Shown in pieces: positions 24,868 to 34,516 of a stretch of DNA of 58,654 nt (positions are counted from its first letter, which is position 1; each line of letters begins with the position of its first letter). The position numbers and the translations under genes were made by a program. Source of the stretch: Syntrophorhabdaceae bacterium (lineage in GTDB: Bacteria > Desulfobacterota > Syntrophorhabdia > Syntrophorhabdales > Syntrophorhabdaceae); NCBI GenBank assembly GCA_028698615.1, contig JAQVWF010000003.1, forward strand, positions 1 through 58,654, in the 5' to 3' direction. The notes below the pieces were generated by a model. That model was given only the letters and a program-made list of their open reading frames with translations. It had not been told where the DNA came from and did not search any database.

Positions 24868-25314
24868 ATGAAGATCACTTTTACCAAGCAACAATTTGAA
24901 ACATTATTGAAGGCCGTATATCTGGGAACGAGGATGGTCAACATCTACGAGGATGAGCCGCAAGATAACGAATACTTCGATCTGCAGCGCTACGTCTTCG
25001 GATCCGCAAAGGATTTCGGGCTGCAGGAATACGCGGACTACGATGAAGAAGAAAAGGGCGCCGCGCCTTCCGAGGCATTTGAAGAGGACGAATCCCTGAA
25101 CGAACTCATCGAGCGTTATGACGACTTCACATTCCTCGACAAGCTCATCTACAATCTTGCCGGGCGGGACATGCTCAACAAGCATGGACAGAAAGGAGTA
25201 GAGAAAATGTCCGATGACGAATTCTTCAAGGAAGAGGAGTCGCTCGTGCTAAAATACCAGAACGAATTCGCTAAGAACGGAATAAGGAACCTCATCGTGT
25301 CGAAGGGGAAATAG
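24868..25314 (+). CDS. Hypothetical acidic protein
   Basis: 148 aa, very acidic in the middle (DYDEEEKGAAPSEAFEEDESLNE). N-terminus MKITFTKQQFETLLKAVYLG and later DFTFLDKLIYNLAGRDM suggest a soluble alpha-helical protein; a similar arrangement is seen in uncharacterised proteins of Deltaproteobacteria, but I cannot name a family. AAGGGG precedes ATG 24868. No signal peptide or membrane segment. It has no obvious operon partner. Confidence 0.75.
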   Translation: MKITFTKQQFETLLKAVYLGTRMVNIYEDEPQDNEYFDLQRYVFGSAKDFGLQEYADYDEEEKGAAPSEAFEEDESLNELIERYDDFTFLDKLIYNLAGRDMLNKHGQKGVEKMSDDEFFKEEESLVLKYQNEFAKNGIRNLIVSKGK

Positions 25315-25358
25315 GAAAAGGCGCCTGGCCTTCGCCGGGATGACCCGACAGGACCCGT

Positions 25359-25607
25359 TTACCTGTACTTGATCGTGAAGAAGATGGTGATCACAGCGAT
25401 AAACAAGGAAACAGAATTTGCCGCAATGACCGGGGCGGACCCGATGATGATCCCGTATATCAACCACAAAACCGAACCCACGGCAATCATGAGCGGCAGG
25501 AAAACGGAGACGTCCCGAGCTTCTTTCAGCCTCCGGATGCGCAATATCTGCGGCAAAAGCGAAAATGTGGTGAAGCAGGCGGCAATGTAGCCGATAAGGT
25601 CGGTCAT
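25359..25607 (-). CDS. SemiSWEET-type transporter
   Basis: 82 aa from ATG 25607 (GTG 25625 or ATG 25622 are possible longer starts; the site in front of 25607 is only AGAGAG). Three membrane helices make one triple-helix bundle: TDLIGYIAACFTTFSLLPQI carries the PQ motif, then SVFLPLMIAVGSVLWLIYGI, then SVSLFIAVITIFFTIKY. SemiSWEETs work as dimers and carry sugars or other small solutes passively. It follows the ADP-ribosylglycohydrolase gene with a 43-bp gap reckoned from that gene's stop side, and is transcribed the same way. Confidence 0.88.
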   Translation of the reverse strand: MTDLIGYIAACFTTFSLLPQILRIRRLKEARDVSVFLPLMIAVGSVLWLIYGIIIGSAPVIAANSVSLFIAVITIFFTIKYR

Positions 25608-25668
25608 CTCTCTATTTATCATCACTCACCCGAAAAGGAAAGAGACAGGGGATGGGCCATGGGCACGG

Positions 25669-26628
25669 TCACCTGTGACCAATCCTCTCCACCAACTCCT
25701 CGAACAACTCACCTATATCCTCTTTCTTCACTATCATATCATGCCAGTGCTTCGGGACTGCCTCAAGACCATAATGCGTGCCGGCCATGCCGCCCGTTAC
25801 AATGGCAGTCGTGTCCGTGTCCCAACCGAGATTGACCGCCCTGAGCACCGCCTCTGTGTAGGAGCCCGTCGTCAGCAGGCACCAGAGGGACGCCTCCAGG
25901 GTATGGACCACGTAGCCGTCGGATTCGATGGCATTTTCGGGAAGGGCATGGATATCACCGGAGAGAAGGCGGGAAAAATGGGGGGTTTCCTTCGAAAAAG
26001 GCGGCGCGCTGTAGAGCTGCCTCGTCCTTTCCATGGCAAGCCGATATGCGTCGCGCGGCGCCATCCCCTCCAGAAGGGCTGTCACCACGAGATAATACAT
26101 CCCGCAGGCCATCATCGATCGCGGGTGCCCGTGTGTTACAGCTGAAGCGCGGTGGACAAGGCGGAGCGCTTCCTCATCGTCCATGGCGGCACAATGGATG
26201 ACGACAGGGAGAATGCGCATCAGCGAGCCGTTGCCGTTGTTGCCTTCCTCCTGTCCTCCGGCTAGCCCCGCCGGCGTGCCGAGCTGCATCCTGCTTATTG
26301 CCTGCCACGTCCCCCGGCCCACATCAAAGGCCTGTCCGTGAGGCGTCCAGAAACCTGCCGTGAACCAACTGACGAAAAGATCCCCCATCCGCTCCGTATC
26401 GAACCCGTCGAGGAGACCCTGCGCGGTGCACAGCATAAGGGAGGAGTCATCAGACCAGCTTCCCGGCGGCAGACCGAATGTTCCGTATCCCCTCATATCC
26501 GTGACAGGGTCGCCCTTACGGACATCCCTTCCCTTGAACTCCACCGGGACGCCAAGGGCGTCTCCAACCACAGCCCCCCAAAGCCCGCCAAGAATCCTGT
26601 CCTGTCTGGAGATCCCCGCCACGTTCAC
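25669..26628 (-). CDS. ADP-ribosylglycohydrolase family protein
   Basis: 319 aa from GTG 26628, whose GTGA overlaps the TGA of the upstream phosphatase gene; GGAGG lies eight bases before it, inside the phosphatase gene. Family motifs: ILGGLWGAVVGDALGVPVEF, SDDSSLMLCTAQ (first metal-binding SDD), GNGSLMRI, and WDTDTTAIVTGGMAG (second metal-binding DxD). These Mg-dependent enzymes remove ADP-ribose from proteins or small molecules. Translation is coupled to a CX5R phosphatase, so the pair probably acts on one modified substrate. Not next to a nitrogenase reductase or DraT gene, so a classical DraG role is unlikely. Confidence 0.9.
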   Translation of the reverse strand: MNVAGISRQDRILGGLWGAVVGDALGVPVEFKGRDVRKGDPVTDMRGYGTFGLPPGSWSDDSSLMLCTAQGLLDGFDTERMGDLFVSWFTAGFWTPHGQAFDVGRGTWQAISRMQLGTPAGLAGGQEEGNNGNGSLMRILPVVIHCAAMDDEEALRLVHRASAVTHGHPRSMMACGMYYLVVTALLEGMAPRDAYRLAMERTRQLYSAPPFSKETPHFSRLLSGDIHALPENAIESDGYVVHTLEASLWCLLTTGSYTEAVLRAVNLGWDTDTTAIVTGGMAGTHYGLEAVPKHWHDMIVKKEDIGELFEELVERIGHR

Positions 26629-27182
26629 TCTCCTATCCTCCACGAGCATACCATATCCCGCTGCTCCTGCGTCTCCGGCGACAAACCATCGGCCCGCGCC
26701 CTGAGTTCCCCGATCATATGAAGCGCTGTTTTGCCGCTGGCAAAGGCATGGCGGACCAGGTAGCACCCGACAACGGTACCGGTTCTGCCCTTTCCTCCCC
26801 AGCAATGCACATAGACCGGCCTGCCCGCCCTAATGGCGCTATCGATCTCATCGAGGATACCGATCATCTCCTCGCGGGATGGGACCATAAAATCCCTTAT
26901 GGGCCTGCGCACACAGACAACATCGGCCTTCATCAGCCCTCCCCTGCGACTCAGTTCTTTTTGATAATCCGCAAAAGGCTCTCCGTCCCAATTCGTCTCG
27001 GTCTCTTCCATGAGATTGACAACGCGCCTGATCCCGGCCTTGAGAAGCCCCTGCAATTTCTTTTCCGCCTCTGCGGCATCGAGGTCCCCCGGATAGCACC
27101 CGGCAAGAAGCCTCCCCGGCACAACCCAATAACACTGATCAAAAGGAACCGATGGGTACGACATGTTCTCCCTGGTATACAT
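26625..27182 (-). CDS. Dual-specificity / tyrosine phosphatase-like protein
   Basis: 185 aa from ATG 27182 (GGAGG six bases upstream). The P-loop VHCWGGKGRTGTVVGCYL near 130 has the Cys-x5-Arg active site of cysteine phosphatases, and RPIRDFMVPS upstream is a plausible general-acid loop with its Asp. The N-terminal YWVVPGRLLAGCYPGD is typical of bacterial and plant-like dual-specificity phosphatases. Soluble. The stop overlaps the start of the ADP-ribosylglycohydrolase gene by 4 bp. Confidence 0.88.
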   Translation of the reverse strand: MYTRENMSYPSVPFDQCYWVVPGRLLAGCYPGDLDAAEAEKKLQGLLKAGIRRVVNLMEETETNWDGEPFADYQKELSRRGGLMKADVVCVRRPIRDFMVPSREEMIGILDEIDSAIRAGRPVYVHCWGGKGRTGTVVGCYLVRHAFASGKTALHMIGELRARADGLSPETQEQRDMVCSWRIGE

Positions 27183-27290
27183 CGACCACCTCCATGAGCA
27201 CAATATTACCTCATGATGGTGACAACAGCCTGACATACCGAAAGAAGACAGTTTCAGGTTTCAGGGAAGGCCGCGGCCTGAAGCCCTCTT

Positions 27291-28109
27291 CTAGGCCAGG
27301 CAGGACATCGACGGGCGGTCCGCTTGATCTTCGCCTTCTTTTGTCCGTTTCAGAAAGTCGAGGATAGTGCGCACATAGTCCTCCGGGCGTTGCTCGTAGG
27401 TGTTGTGGCCGCACTTCGGAAAAACAGCAAGCTCCCCCTTCGGGAGGCCCCGATAAAAGGCAAGAGCCTGCTCCGCATAGAAGATGGAACTGCGATCCGG
27501 ATAAAGGACCAGGGCCGGGCAAAACACTTTCGCCAGGATTGGTCTCAGGTCGAAGTACTCCACGCCATACTCACCGCCGCACCTCGCGAACTGGTCGTAT
27601 TTCGCCTGGGCCGTCTCTCCGTGCCAGTCTATTATCTTGGCTTGAAGTCTCGGTTCGAGGTCCGTGAAATTGACGACGAGCCTTTCGATATTCAACTGCG
27701 TCATGGGGACTTCGCTGTAGCACTGGGTGCTGGCCGCTGTAATGCTCTTCACATCTTCCGGGTAGCGGGCCGCATAATCGACGCCCACAACGCCGCCTTC
27801 GCACTGGCCCACCAGGTGACAGGGACCGATGCCAAGGCGCTCCTTGACCGAGCGCAGCTCGCCCAGGCTCTCCTCCCTGTACCGGTCGCTCACATAAAAA
27901 TCGAAGAAATCAGGCCCGTCCTCGGAGCGCCCGAACCCCCGGCGGTCATACATGACTACCCGGTAGCCGGCGTCTACAAATTTTGGGAAGATGTTGCGCC
28001 AGATCTTGACACATCCGAAACCATGATGCAAAAGGACGATCGTCTCCGTCGCCCCTTCCCCGTGAACCTCATAATAGACCTTGAGACCATTGATATCCTG
28101 AAAAGGCAT
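27291..28109 (-). CDS. Alpha/beta hydrolase with Cys at the nucleophile position
   Basis: 272 aa, full-length fold. HG oxyanion segment LLHHGFG near 27, then YDRRGFGRSED near 55-65. The nucleophile elbow reads GQCEGG near 100, with Cys in place of the usual Ser; acid Asp is in LYPDRS near 205 and the His in CGHNTYEQRPEDY near 240. Cys nucleophiles are known in dienelactone hydrolase and a few others, so this may be a lactone or thioester hydrolase, or one with altered activity. The neighbouring aromatic pathway makes a ring-cleavage-related role conceivable but unproven. Confidence 0.85.
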   Translation of the reverse strand: MPFQDINGLKVYYEVHGEGATETIVLLHHGFGCVKIWRNIFPKFVDAGYRVVMYDRRGFGRSEDGPDFFDFYVSDRYREESLGELRSVKERLGIGPCHLVGQCEGGVVGVDYAARYPEDVKSITAASTQCYSEVPMTQLNIERLVVNFTDLEPRLQAKIIDWHGETAQAKYDQFARCGGEYGVEYFDLRPILAKVFCPALVLYPDRSSIFYAEQALAFYRGLPKGELAVFPKCGHNTYEQRPEDYVRTILDFLKRTKEGEDQADRPSMSCLA

Positions 28110-28235
28110 GCGCTCTCCTTGAACGAATTATTGGGTAAGCCCATTTTGACACAATCGACAGGCTCTTTCAATACCAGAAGACTGTCTGCCGCCCACCTCG
28201 CCGCAGACAGTTTTTCCTATCTTCTCCGCCATCAC

Positions 28236-29816
28236 ATGGGTTATTTTTTACGCATGCGCAGGTCGTTCATAGAGATCAACGCCGAGTTCCAAAAGGCCCT
28301 CGATGTCATGGAGGGCACCAACCGGCATATCTTCATTACCGGCAAGGCGGGCACGGGAAAATCGACGCTCCTTGAGTACTTCCGGCAGAACACCCGCAAG
28401 GAGGTGGCCGTGCTGGCGCCCACGGGGGTCGCCGCCCTCAACGTTCAGGGGCAGACGATCCACTCCTTTTTCGGTTTCAAGCCCACCATCACCCCGGAAA
28501 AGGTCAAAAGGATGGCAGGACCCGAGGCCAGGATCTACAAGGAGTTCGACACCATCATAATAGATGAGATATCGATGGTGCGGGCCGACCTTCTCGACTG
28601 CGTGGAAAAGTTCTTACGCCTCAACGGGCCCTATCGCAAGCAGTGGTTCGGTGGTGTCCAGATGATCTTCGTCGGAGACCTCTACCAGCTTCCGCCAGTG
28701 GTCGCGTCTTCGGAAAGGGAAATATTCACCCATCGCTATGACTCGCCCTACTTCTTCTCGGCACAGGTCTTCAAGGAAAAGTCATTCGAAATCGAGTTCA
28801 TCGAGCTTGAGAAGGTCTACCGTCAAACAGAGCAGGATTTCATCGAGCTTCTGAACGCCATACGGAACCGCACCTGCACCGACGACGACATCGAGCGGCT
28901 CAACAGGAACCATCGACCCGATGCCCCCTACCCGACGGACGGGTTCTATATCACCCTGACAACCACGAACGACCTCGCCGCCAAACGCAACCTGGAGATG
29001 CTCGAGGCCCTCCCCGACCGGGCCTTTACGCTTCCCGGAAAGACAAGCGGCGTCTTCGACCGCTCGTCCCTGCCGGCGGAAGAGGCGCTCATTTTGAAAC
29101 CAGGAGCCCAGGTCATGCTCGTCAATAACGACAAATACGGCCGCTGGGTGAACGGCACGCTTGGGACGGTCAAGGGCCTTAGCAGGATGGACGGCGAGGA
29201 CGACAGGGTCCTCGTGCGCCTCGACGACGGGAAGATGGTGGAGGTGACCCCGAACATGTGGGAGCTCTTTGAGTACCAGTACGACAGGAAGACAAAGGGT
29301 ATCTCGACGAGGACGACGGGAACATTCATACAGTATCCTATCCGCCTGGCCTGGGCAGTGACCATCCACAAGAGCCAGGGAAAGACGTTCGACCGCGTCA
29401 TAATAGACATGGGCCGTGGAGCCTTCGCCCACGGCCAGGTCTACGTCGCCTTGAGCCGGTGTACGAATTTCAACGGCATTTTCCTGACAAAGATGATCAG
29501 CAAGGGTCATATTCGTATGGACTGGCGGGTGGCAAAATTCCTCACCACCTTCCAGTACGAGAAGGCCGATGAGCGCTCAAGCTACGACGAGAGAAGCGCG
29601 ATCATCATGGATGCCATCAGGCGCGATCTCGCCATTGAGATCATCTATTTGAAGCCCAACGACACAAAATCCTGCCGCACCATACGACCCCTCTCGATAG
29701 AACCAATGGAATTCAAGGGCAGACAATTCGAAGGCCTTCGCGCATACTGCGAGCTGAGGAAAGAGGAACGCACCTTCCGGATCGACAGAATACTGGAGAT
29801 CAACTACACCACCTGA
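28236..29816 (+). CDS. Pif1/RecD-like helicase with C-terminal WYL-like domain
   Basis: 526 aa. SF1B helicase: Walker A TGKAGTGKSTLL near 32, IIIDEISMV near 110, FVGDLYQLPPV near 150, and late TIHKSQGKTFDRVIID then VYVALSRCTN (motifs V-VI). The last 80 residues (IIMDAIRRDLAIEIIYLKPNDT...RTIRPLSIEPMEFKG...FRIDRILEI) look like a WYL ligand-sensing domain. WYL domains bind nucleotides or nucleic acids and regulate partners, so this may be a regulated helicase. Start uncertain: ATG 28236 and 28254 lack a good site, and the open frame upstream of 28236 is antisense to the hydrolase gene and not coding. Confidence 0.88.
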   Translation: MGYFLRMRRSFIEINAEFQKALDVMEGTNRHIFITGKAGTGKSTLLEYFRQNTRKEVAVLAPTGVAALNVQGQTIHSFFGFKPTITPEKVKRMAGPEARIYKEFDTIIIDEISMVRADLLDCVEKFLRLNGPYRKQWFGGVQMIFVGDLYQLPPVVASSEREIFTHRYDSPYFFSAQVFKEKSFEIEFIELEKVYRQTEQDFIELLNAIRNRTCTDDDIERLNRNHRPDAPYPTDGFYITLTTTNDLAAKRNLEMLEALPDRAFTLPGKTSGVFDRSSLPAEEALILKPGAQVMLVNNDKYGRWVNGTLGTVKGLSRMDGEDDRVLVRLDDGKMVEVTPNMWELFEYQYDRKTKGISTRTTGTFIQYPIRLAWAVTIHKSQGKTFDRVIIDMGRGAFAHGQVYVALSRCTNFNGIFLTKMISKGHIRMDWRVAKFLTTFQYEKADERSSYDERSAIIMDAIRRDLAIEIIYLKPNDTKSCRTIRPLSIEPMEFKGRQFEGLRAYCELRKEERTFRIDRILEINYTT

Positions 29817-29821
29817 AACCC

Positions 29822-29845
29822 GGATTGGGCCTTCAGGCCCGATCC
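29822..29845. terminator. Hairpin between convergent genes
   Basis: GGATTGGGCC-TTCA-GGCCCGATCC, a ten-pair stem with one wobble, placed between the ends of the helicase (29816) and the histidine kinase (29833, partly overlapping its last codons). No clear T-run follows on either strand, so a role as a two-way terminator is only likely by position. Confidence 0.4.
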
Positions 29846-32748
29846 AGTATTTCCCGTATTGTCTGGAGCAGTTTTATGGGGGAGAGAGGTTTGGGGAGGA
29901 AATCCACTTCTTCGTCGGCGATGCCCCTGTCAAGGCGGGTGTCGCGGGTGTGACCGCTGATAAAGAGGACCTTCATACCGGGGTCGATCTTTCGTATATC
30001 TTCACAGGCCTCCCTGCCGTTCTTCCTGGGCATGACGGAATCAAGGATGACGAGATCGATTCCCTTGTTGTCCCTGAATATCTCGACCGCTTCTTCACCG
30101 TCGCTCGCTTCCAGGGTACGGTAGCCATATTTTCTCAGGACTTCCTTGATGAGGGTCATGACGGACTCGTTGTCTTCGGCGATCAGGATGGTCTCATCCC
30201 CTCCGTTCACGTCGACGGCAGGCGGCTCCTCTTCCTTTGCCGCCGGTGCCGCAAGGGGGAAGAAAATGCGGAAGGTGGCGCCTTTGCCCGGTTCACTGTA
30301 AACGTTGATGTAGCCGTTGTGCTGCGACACGATCCCATAGACCGTAGCAAGACCGAGGCCCGTCCCCTTGCCGATCTCTTTCGTTGTGAAGAAAGGATCG
30401 AACATGCGCTCCCGCGTCGCCTCATCCATACCCGTACCGGTGTCCGAAACCGCGATGGAGACATATTTCCCCGGCTGCCCGAACCCGTGGGCTTTCAGGT
30501 AGTAGCTGTCCATCTCGACGATGCCCGTCTCGATGGTGAGCCGCCCGCCCCGCGTCATCGCGTCGCGGGCGTTGCTGACAAGATTGAAAAGGATCTGGTC
30601 GATCTCTGTGGCATCGGCGAGGATGGTCGTGTCGCCGTCGGTGAGTATCAGCCTGAACTCGATATCCTCCGTAAGGAGTCGCTTCAGCAGTTTTTCAGCA
30701 CTCTTCAGGGATTCGTTGAGGTTGAGAGGCTTTAAGGAAACCGTCCTGTGGCGGCTGAAGGCAAGGAGGCTCTGGGTCAGATTGGCCGCCCTCTGGGAGG
30801 CGGAGAGTATCTGCTCCACGTGGGACCTCGCCCTGCTGTTGTCGCCGGTTTCCTGCTGAAGAAGGCTCGCGTATCCCATGATGGTGGTCAGGATATTGTT
30901 GAAATCGTGTGCCACCCCTCCCGCCAGGTTGCCGATGGCCTCCATTTTTTGAGACTGACGAAGCCGGTCTTCGAGGCGCTTGAGTTCCGTCATGTCCTCA
31001 CAAACCATGAGATGTTCACCCGAGGTAAGCCTCATGGTCACGAAGGTTATCAACCGCTGTTTTCCACTGGAACAGGTCACGGTGAATACACGGGGCTTTC
31101 TTTCACCGGGCTCGTTGCCCACGAAATCGTTGATCCATGCGGATATCACCGCAGTCCTGTACTGCTTGTCCGGATACGCCTTTCTGAACCAGGTCCTGCC
31201 GTCCGGCACATGGCCGAGGTCATAGCCGAACATTTCCCTGAACTTGGTGTTCACATAAGTAAAACGGCCTTCCGGGCTGATGAGCACCATCCCGACAGGG
31301 GCATTCTCGGAAAGGGTCTGAAGCTTTTCCGTCTCTGCGCGGAGAGCTTCTTCCGCTTTCCTGCGGTCCGTTACGTCCTCGATGGTGCCCTCGTAGTGTA
31401 ACACCTTTCCGTCTTTGTCCTTTACGGCGCGCCCGTTCAGGGAAACCCATATGATCTTCCCGTCGCGGCGTCTGAACCGGACCTCCTGGTTGGCGACAAC
31501 CCCCTCTTTTTCGAGAGTCCTCTCAAAGATACGCCGGTCCTCGGGATCCACATAGAGTTGTTTTCCGATGTCCGTTATCTCCTGCGTCAGGTGTTCGGGG
31601 GAACCATAACCGGTTATCCGCGAAAAGGCGGGGTTCACACTCATGAAGCGGCCATCCGCGGTAGACTGGTAAATGCCCTCCACGGCATTCTCGATGATGG
31701 ACCGGTATCTGGCCTCGCTTTGAAGGGATGCTTCCTCGGCCTCCATCCGCTTATGGGCCTCCTTGAGAACCGCCCAGGACTTCACTGTATAGAACACAAA
31801 GACAAACAGACCAACAACAAAGAGCCCGATAATGGCAAACAAGCGGTTGCGGAACCCCTCCATGGCGGCCAGGGCCTCATTCTCCGGGGTTGCCACGACG
31901 ATGGACCAAAAGGTGTCCCCGATGACTATCGGCATATAGACCGCATGCTTTACGATCTTCTTCGTTTCCTTGTCGGCAATATAGTCGTAATCGTACGTGG
32001 TGACGCCCGCCTTCCCCTTCATCATCTCTTCCGCCATGGCAATGACGGAGGGGAAGCGGCCGGAGGTCTCATATATGGACACGCCGATATGGCCGGGCAC
32101 AGGGCAGTACATCTCCACACCCTTGCGGTTCAATACCCAGGCATAGCCGGTGCGCGCGATACGGATCGGTTTGAGATACTTGTCCGCGAGGTCGTCGATG
32201 GAAACAATGATTGCGACGGAACCGACGAATCTTCCATTCTTCACTATGGGGTGATGAAGGGCCATGGACCTCTCTTGACCTTTCACGGAAGTGATAACAT
32301 CGCTGACGACGGGTTTGAGGTCCCCCTTCATTGCCTGAAAAAAATCACGGTGGGATATGTCCGCTCCCCGGTACCTGTCACCATCGGGAATAGTGTAAAC
32401 AAACCTGCCTGCGGCATCGACGCGCGTGATGGACCTGATGTCTTCCCTGCTTGCCTCGTAGAATTCTGCGATGGCCCGCTTGCCATCTTCATTGAAATTG
32501 ATGATCTCATGGTGTCTGGCAAGATGGTTAAGTATCTTGAGATAGTGTTGGAAAAAGCCTTCCATCCCGGCCCGTGCCTGTTTGGCGTGGGCCATCTGCT
32601 GCTTGTTCAGTTGCTCTATTTCATCATTCTTCACCCGCTGGTAGGTGGAATAGAACAGGTAGAAGCACGCTGCCATGAAGATCAGTACGGAGGTCAGGAA
32701 CACCCAGCGTTTCAAAACCTTTTCCTCTCTTCCCCACAAACCCCACAT
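29833..32748 (-). CDS. Hybrid sensor histidine kinase (Cache-PAS-PAS-HK-REC)
   Basis: 971 aa. Membrane helix near 15-33, a periplasmic double-Cache region (about 40-300; [23 protein letters not shown]), a second helix near 310-330, PAS domain 1 ([16 protein letters not shown]), PAS domain 2 ([16 protein letters not shown]), HisKA with phospho-accepting His in [14 protein letters not shown], an HATPase with N, G1 (DTGTGMD), F and G2 ([13 protein letters not shown]) boxes, and a receiver with [14 protein letters not shown] and LPKPLSP. It would sense a periplasmic small molecule and pass phosphate within itself; no output regulator is adjacent. Start: ATG 32748 has no clear site; TTG 32715 after AGAGG is an alternative. 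Confidence 0.93.
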   Translation of the reverse strand: MWGLWGREEKVLKRWVFLTSVLIFMAACFYLFYSTYQRVKNDEIEQLNKQQMAHAKQARAGMEGFFQHYLKILNHLARHHEIINFNEDGKRAIAEFYEASREDIRSITRVDAAGRFVYTIPDGDRYRGADISHRDFFQAMKGDLKPVVSDVITSVKGQERSMALHHPIVKNGRFVGSVAIIVSIDDLADKYLKPIRIARTGYAWVLNRKGVEMYCPVPGHIGVSIYETSGRFPSVIAMAEEMMKGKAGVTTYDYDYIADKETKKIVKHAVYMPIVIGDTFWSIVVATPENEALAAMEGFRNRLFAIIGLFVVGLFVFVFYTVKSWAVLKEAHKRMEAEEASLQSEARYRSIIENAVEGIYQSTADGRFMSVNPAFSRITGYGSPEHLTQEITDIGKQLYVDPEDRRIFERTLEKEGVVANQEVRFRRRDGKIIWVSLNGRAVKDKDGKVLHYEGTIEDVTDRRKAEEALRAETEKLQTLSENAPVGMVLISPEGRFTYVNTKFREMFGYDLGHVPDGRTWFRKAYPDKQYRTAVISAWINDFVGNEPGERKPRVFTVTCSSGKQRLITFVTMRLTSGEHLMVCEDMTELKRLEDRLRQSQKMEAIGNLAGGVAHDFNNILTTIMGYASLLQQETGDNSRARSHVEQILSASQRAANLTQSLLAFSRHRTVSLKPLNLNESLKSAEKLLKRLLTEDIEFRLILTDGDTTILADATEIDQILFNLVSNARDAMTRGGRLTIETGIVEMDSYYLKAHGFGQPGKYVSIAVSDTGTGMDEATRERMFDPFFTTKEIGKGTGLGLATVYGIVSQHNGYINVYSEPGKGATFRIFFPLAAPAAKEEEPPAVDVNGGDETILIAEDNESVMTLIKEVLRKYGYRTLEASDGEEAVEIFRDNKGIDLVILDSVMPRKNGREACEDIRKIDPGMKVLFISGHTRDTRLDRGIADEEVDFLPKPLSPIKLLQTIREILDRA

Positions 32749-32876
32749 AAAGCGGCAATCATCGGCGGCCCTGCTTTTTCAGCGGGACCCGTTACCGGCT
32801 GAGATGGTTATGACGATTCTAAACAAAATCGCCGCAAATGCCAACCCAATTCCACTGGCGCCTCTCGTCGTACCCG

Positions 32877-33602
32877 TCAGGACACATCGAGGCCTCCCAC
32901 CTTTTCCATGTACGTGCGGATGGAACTGAGGAGATCGCCGCCGGGGTCCTGGAACTGCGTACCCACGGACATGCTTTTCCCTATCATCCTGACGCTCCTT
33001 ACGGTGGCCCCGATAGACCTCACTTCCGACGAACCGATGAGACACACCGAAAAAGTGACCTCCTCGCCGAGACCCGGGCCGACGTCGGATGCCGCGCCGG
33101 ACTGATCGAAAAGGAAACTGCATCCGCCTTCACTTACGTCAGTGAAGACGCCGTGATACGACCCCCCGTTCAGTGAGACCACGGCCGGGATAAGACACGG
33201 CACCCTCTGGAACTTTCTCAAGTTCACTATCTCGATCTTTTCGGGATAGGAGAGAAAAGTCAGGCGAAATGGTTCATCCATGGCACCGACGAGCGTGGAA
33301 TAGAAACCGTAGACCTTTCCATCGTGAAGATAGCGAACGATGATATTGTTCACCTGATGGAGCTTCACCCAGAGACCCGGTATGGGAGGCACCTCCACGA
33401 TAAGATACCGGTCCGTAACCATACCCACGAGAGTGCTCTTCCAGGTATCCTTCGATCCCCTGAGTTGGATCCGCAGAGCAACGCCGAGCTTGATACCGAG
33501 ATGCTCCTTATTGTGCTTAATTGTCTGTTTGCCCGTCTCTTCCATGGTGAATTCCGGGTGTGTCCTCTCCTTGAGGAGTTTCCCTGAATTATATATCGCC
33601 AT
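32877..33602 (-). CDS. PilZ domain c-di-GMP-binding protein (YcgR-like)
   Basis: 241 aa if started at ATG 33602; ATG 33545 is possible, neither has a strong site. The N-terminal half (LRIQLRG...YLIVEVPPIPG) is the beta-barrel YcgR-N-like domain; the C-terminal half is PilZ with RKFQRVPCLIPA (Arg-x3-Arg motif) and DVSEGGCSFLF (D-x-S-x-x-G motif), which bind c-di-GMP. Such proteins modulate flagellar or surface behaviour. A GGDEF and an HD-GYP protein elsewhere in the window could make and degrade the ligand. Confidence 0.88.
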   Translation of the reverse strand: MAIYNSGKLLKERTHPEFTMEETGKQTIKHNKEHLGIKLGVALRIQLRGSKDTWKSTLVGMVTDRYLIVEVPPIPGLWVKLHQVNNIIVRYLHDGKVYGFYSTLVGAMDEPFRLTFLSYPEKIEIVNLRKFQRVPCLIPAVVSLNGGSYHGVFTDVSEGGCSFLFDQSGAASDVGPGLGEEVTFSVCLIGSSEVRSIGATVRSVRMIGKSMSVGTQFQDPGGDLLSSIRTYMEKVGGLDVS

Positions 33603-33895
33603 CGGTACCATTTCATTAAGGCAAAACAAGATCGCGGGCAGGGTCTGCCAGCGCAAAACACTTTTCCGGCAGCGTCAAAACATACGTTCTAAAGGGAGCG
33701 AAAGGCGAGATCCTGTACTACAAGCTATTTTTTAATCGTATGAGTATCCGGTTAAAACGGGGGCTACCACATCGTTACATGAATGCACGAAGGAGAACCT
33801 CACCTCTCCCCGATATTTCAGAACCGCGCAAAGCAACCGGGATCAGATGCGGCATTAACGAGGGGTCTTCAAATGTTTTGGTGGGCCGATGCCCC

Positions 33896-34417
33896 TTATT
33901 TTGAAGGGATAATTGTGATTTTGATTGATGCTGCGCCGCCGGCGCCGAAGCCGATAAATTCTCCGGCTGCGTTGAAACTCACCGTCAGCTCAACCTTGCC
34001 AATATTGTATCGGCTGGTCATAAGGGCAGATATTTCGTCACACACACCTGCTATCTCATCCTTTGCCCTCTCGAACCCTCTTTTCAGGGCGGCCGATGAG
34101 ACTGTTTTTTGCTGTTCCTGCGGCAACGGCCTTTTATCGTTGGATGCAAATCCAAACTCCCTTTTTGGCCGGTCAAAGGAGGGAAAAGATTTTCCTTCCC
34201 TGTGTCCCCGTAAATCGCCACGGCTTCGATCTGCCTTCTCGGGCAGGTCTCTTGTCCTTCCTGATGGAGCAAAGTATTCAGATGATCTGTCTTTGCGCCC
34301 GCGGGAAGCGTCAGCGCTTCGGTCTGCCTTATCAGGCGGGCCCCTTCGCGGCCTTTTCGGTGGACTCAATGGTCCTGATTTAGCTTCGTGTCTATCTTTT
34401 CCGGATCTTTTGGACAT
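33896..34417 (-). CDS. Hypothetical protein, disordered N-terminus and trypco-like C-terminus
   Basis: 173 aa in two parts. Residues 1-105 are low-complexity and strongly charged (R, K, D, S) with a repeat: DKADRSADASRGRKDRSS and EKADRSRGDLRGHREGKS. Residues 108-173 are ordered: ALKRGFERAKDEIAGVCDEI then VELTVSFNAAGEFIGFGAGGAASIKITI, reminiscent of the small trypsin-co-occurring (CU044_2847-like) domains, which are linked to bacterial conflict systems. That match is by eye and uncertain. No ribosome binding site is evident before ATG 34417. Confidence 0.6.
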   Translation of the reverse strand: MSKRSGKDRHEAKSGPLSPPKRPRRGPPDKADRSADASRGRKDRSSEYFAPSGRTRDLPEKADRSRGDLRGHREGKSFPSFDRPKREFGFASNDKRPLPQEQQKTVSSAALKRGFERAKDEIAGVCDEISALMTSRYNIGKVELTVSFNAAGEFIGFGAGGAASIKITIIPSK

Positions 34418-34516
34418 GGCGGCATAGTATCGTCTATTAGCGGCTGGTTTGCAAGGTAATAAAGAGAATGTCTCTTTTACTTTCAGTAAAACAAGGTGGT
34501 CGCGTGAACAAGGGGG

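Noticed and set aside
27324-28235. Long N-terminal extension of the helicase frame (about 300 codons)
   Set aside because: It is antisense to the alpha/beta hydrolase gene; no start site or domain, and the helicase motifs begin after 28236.
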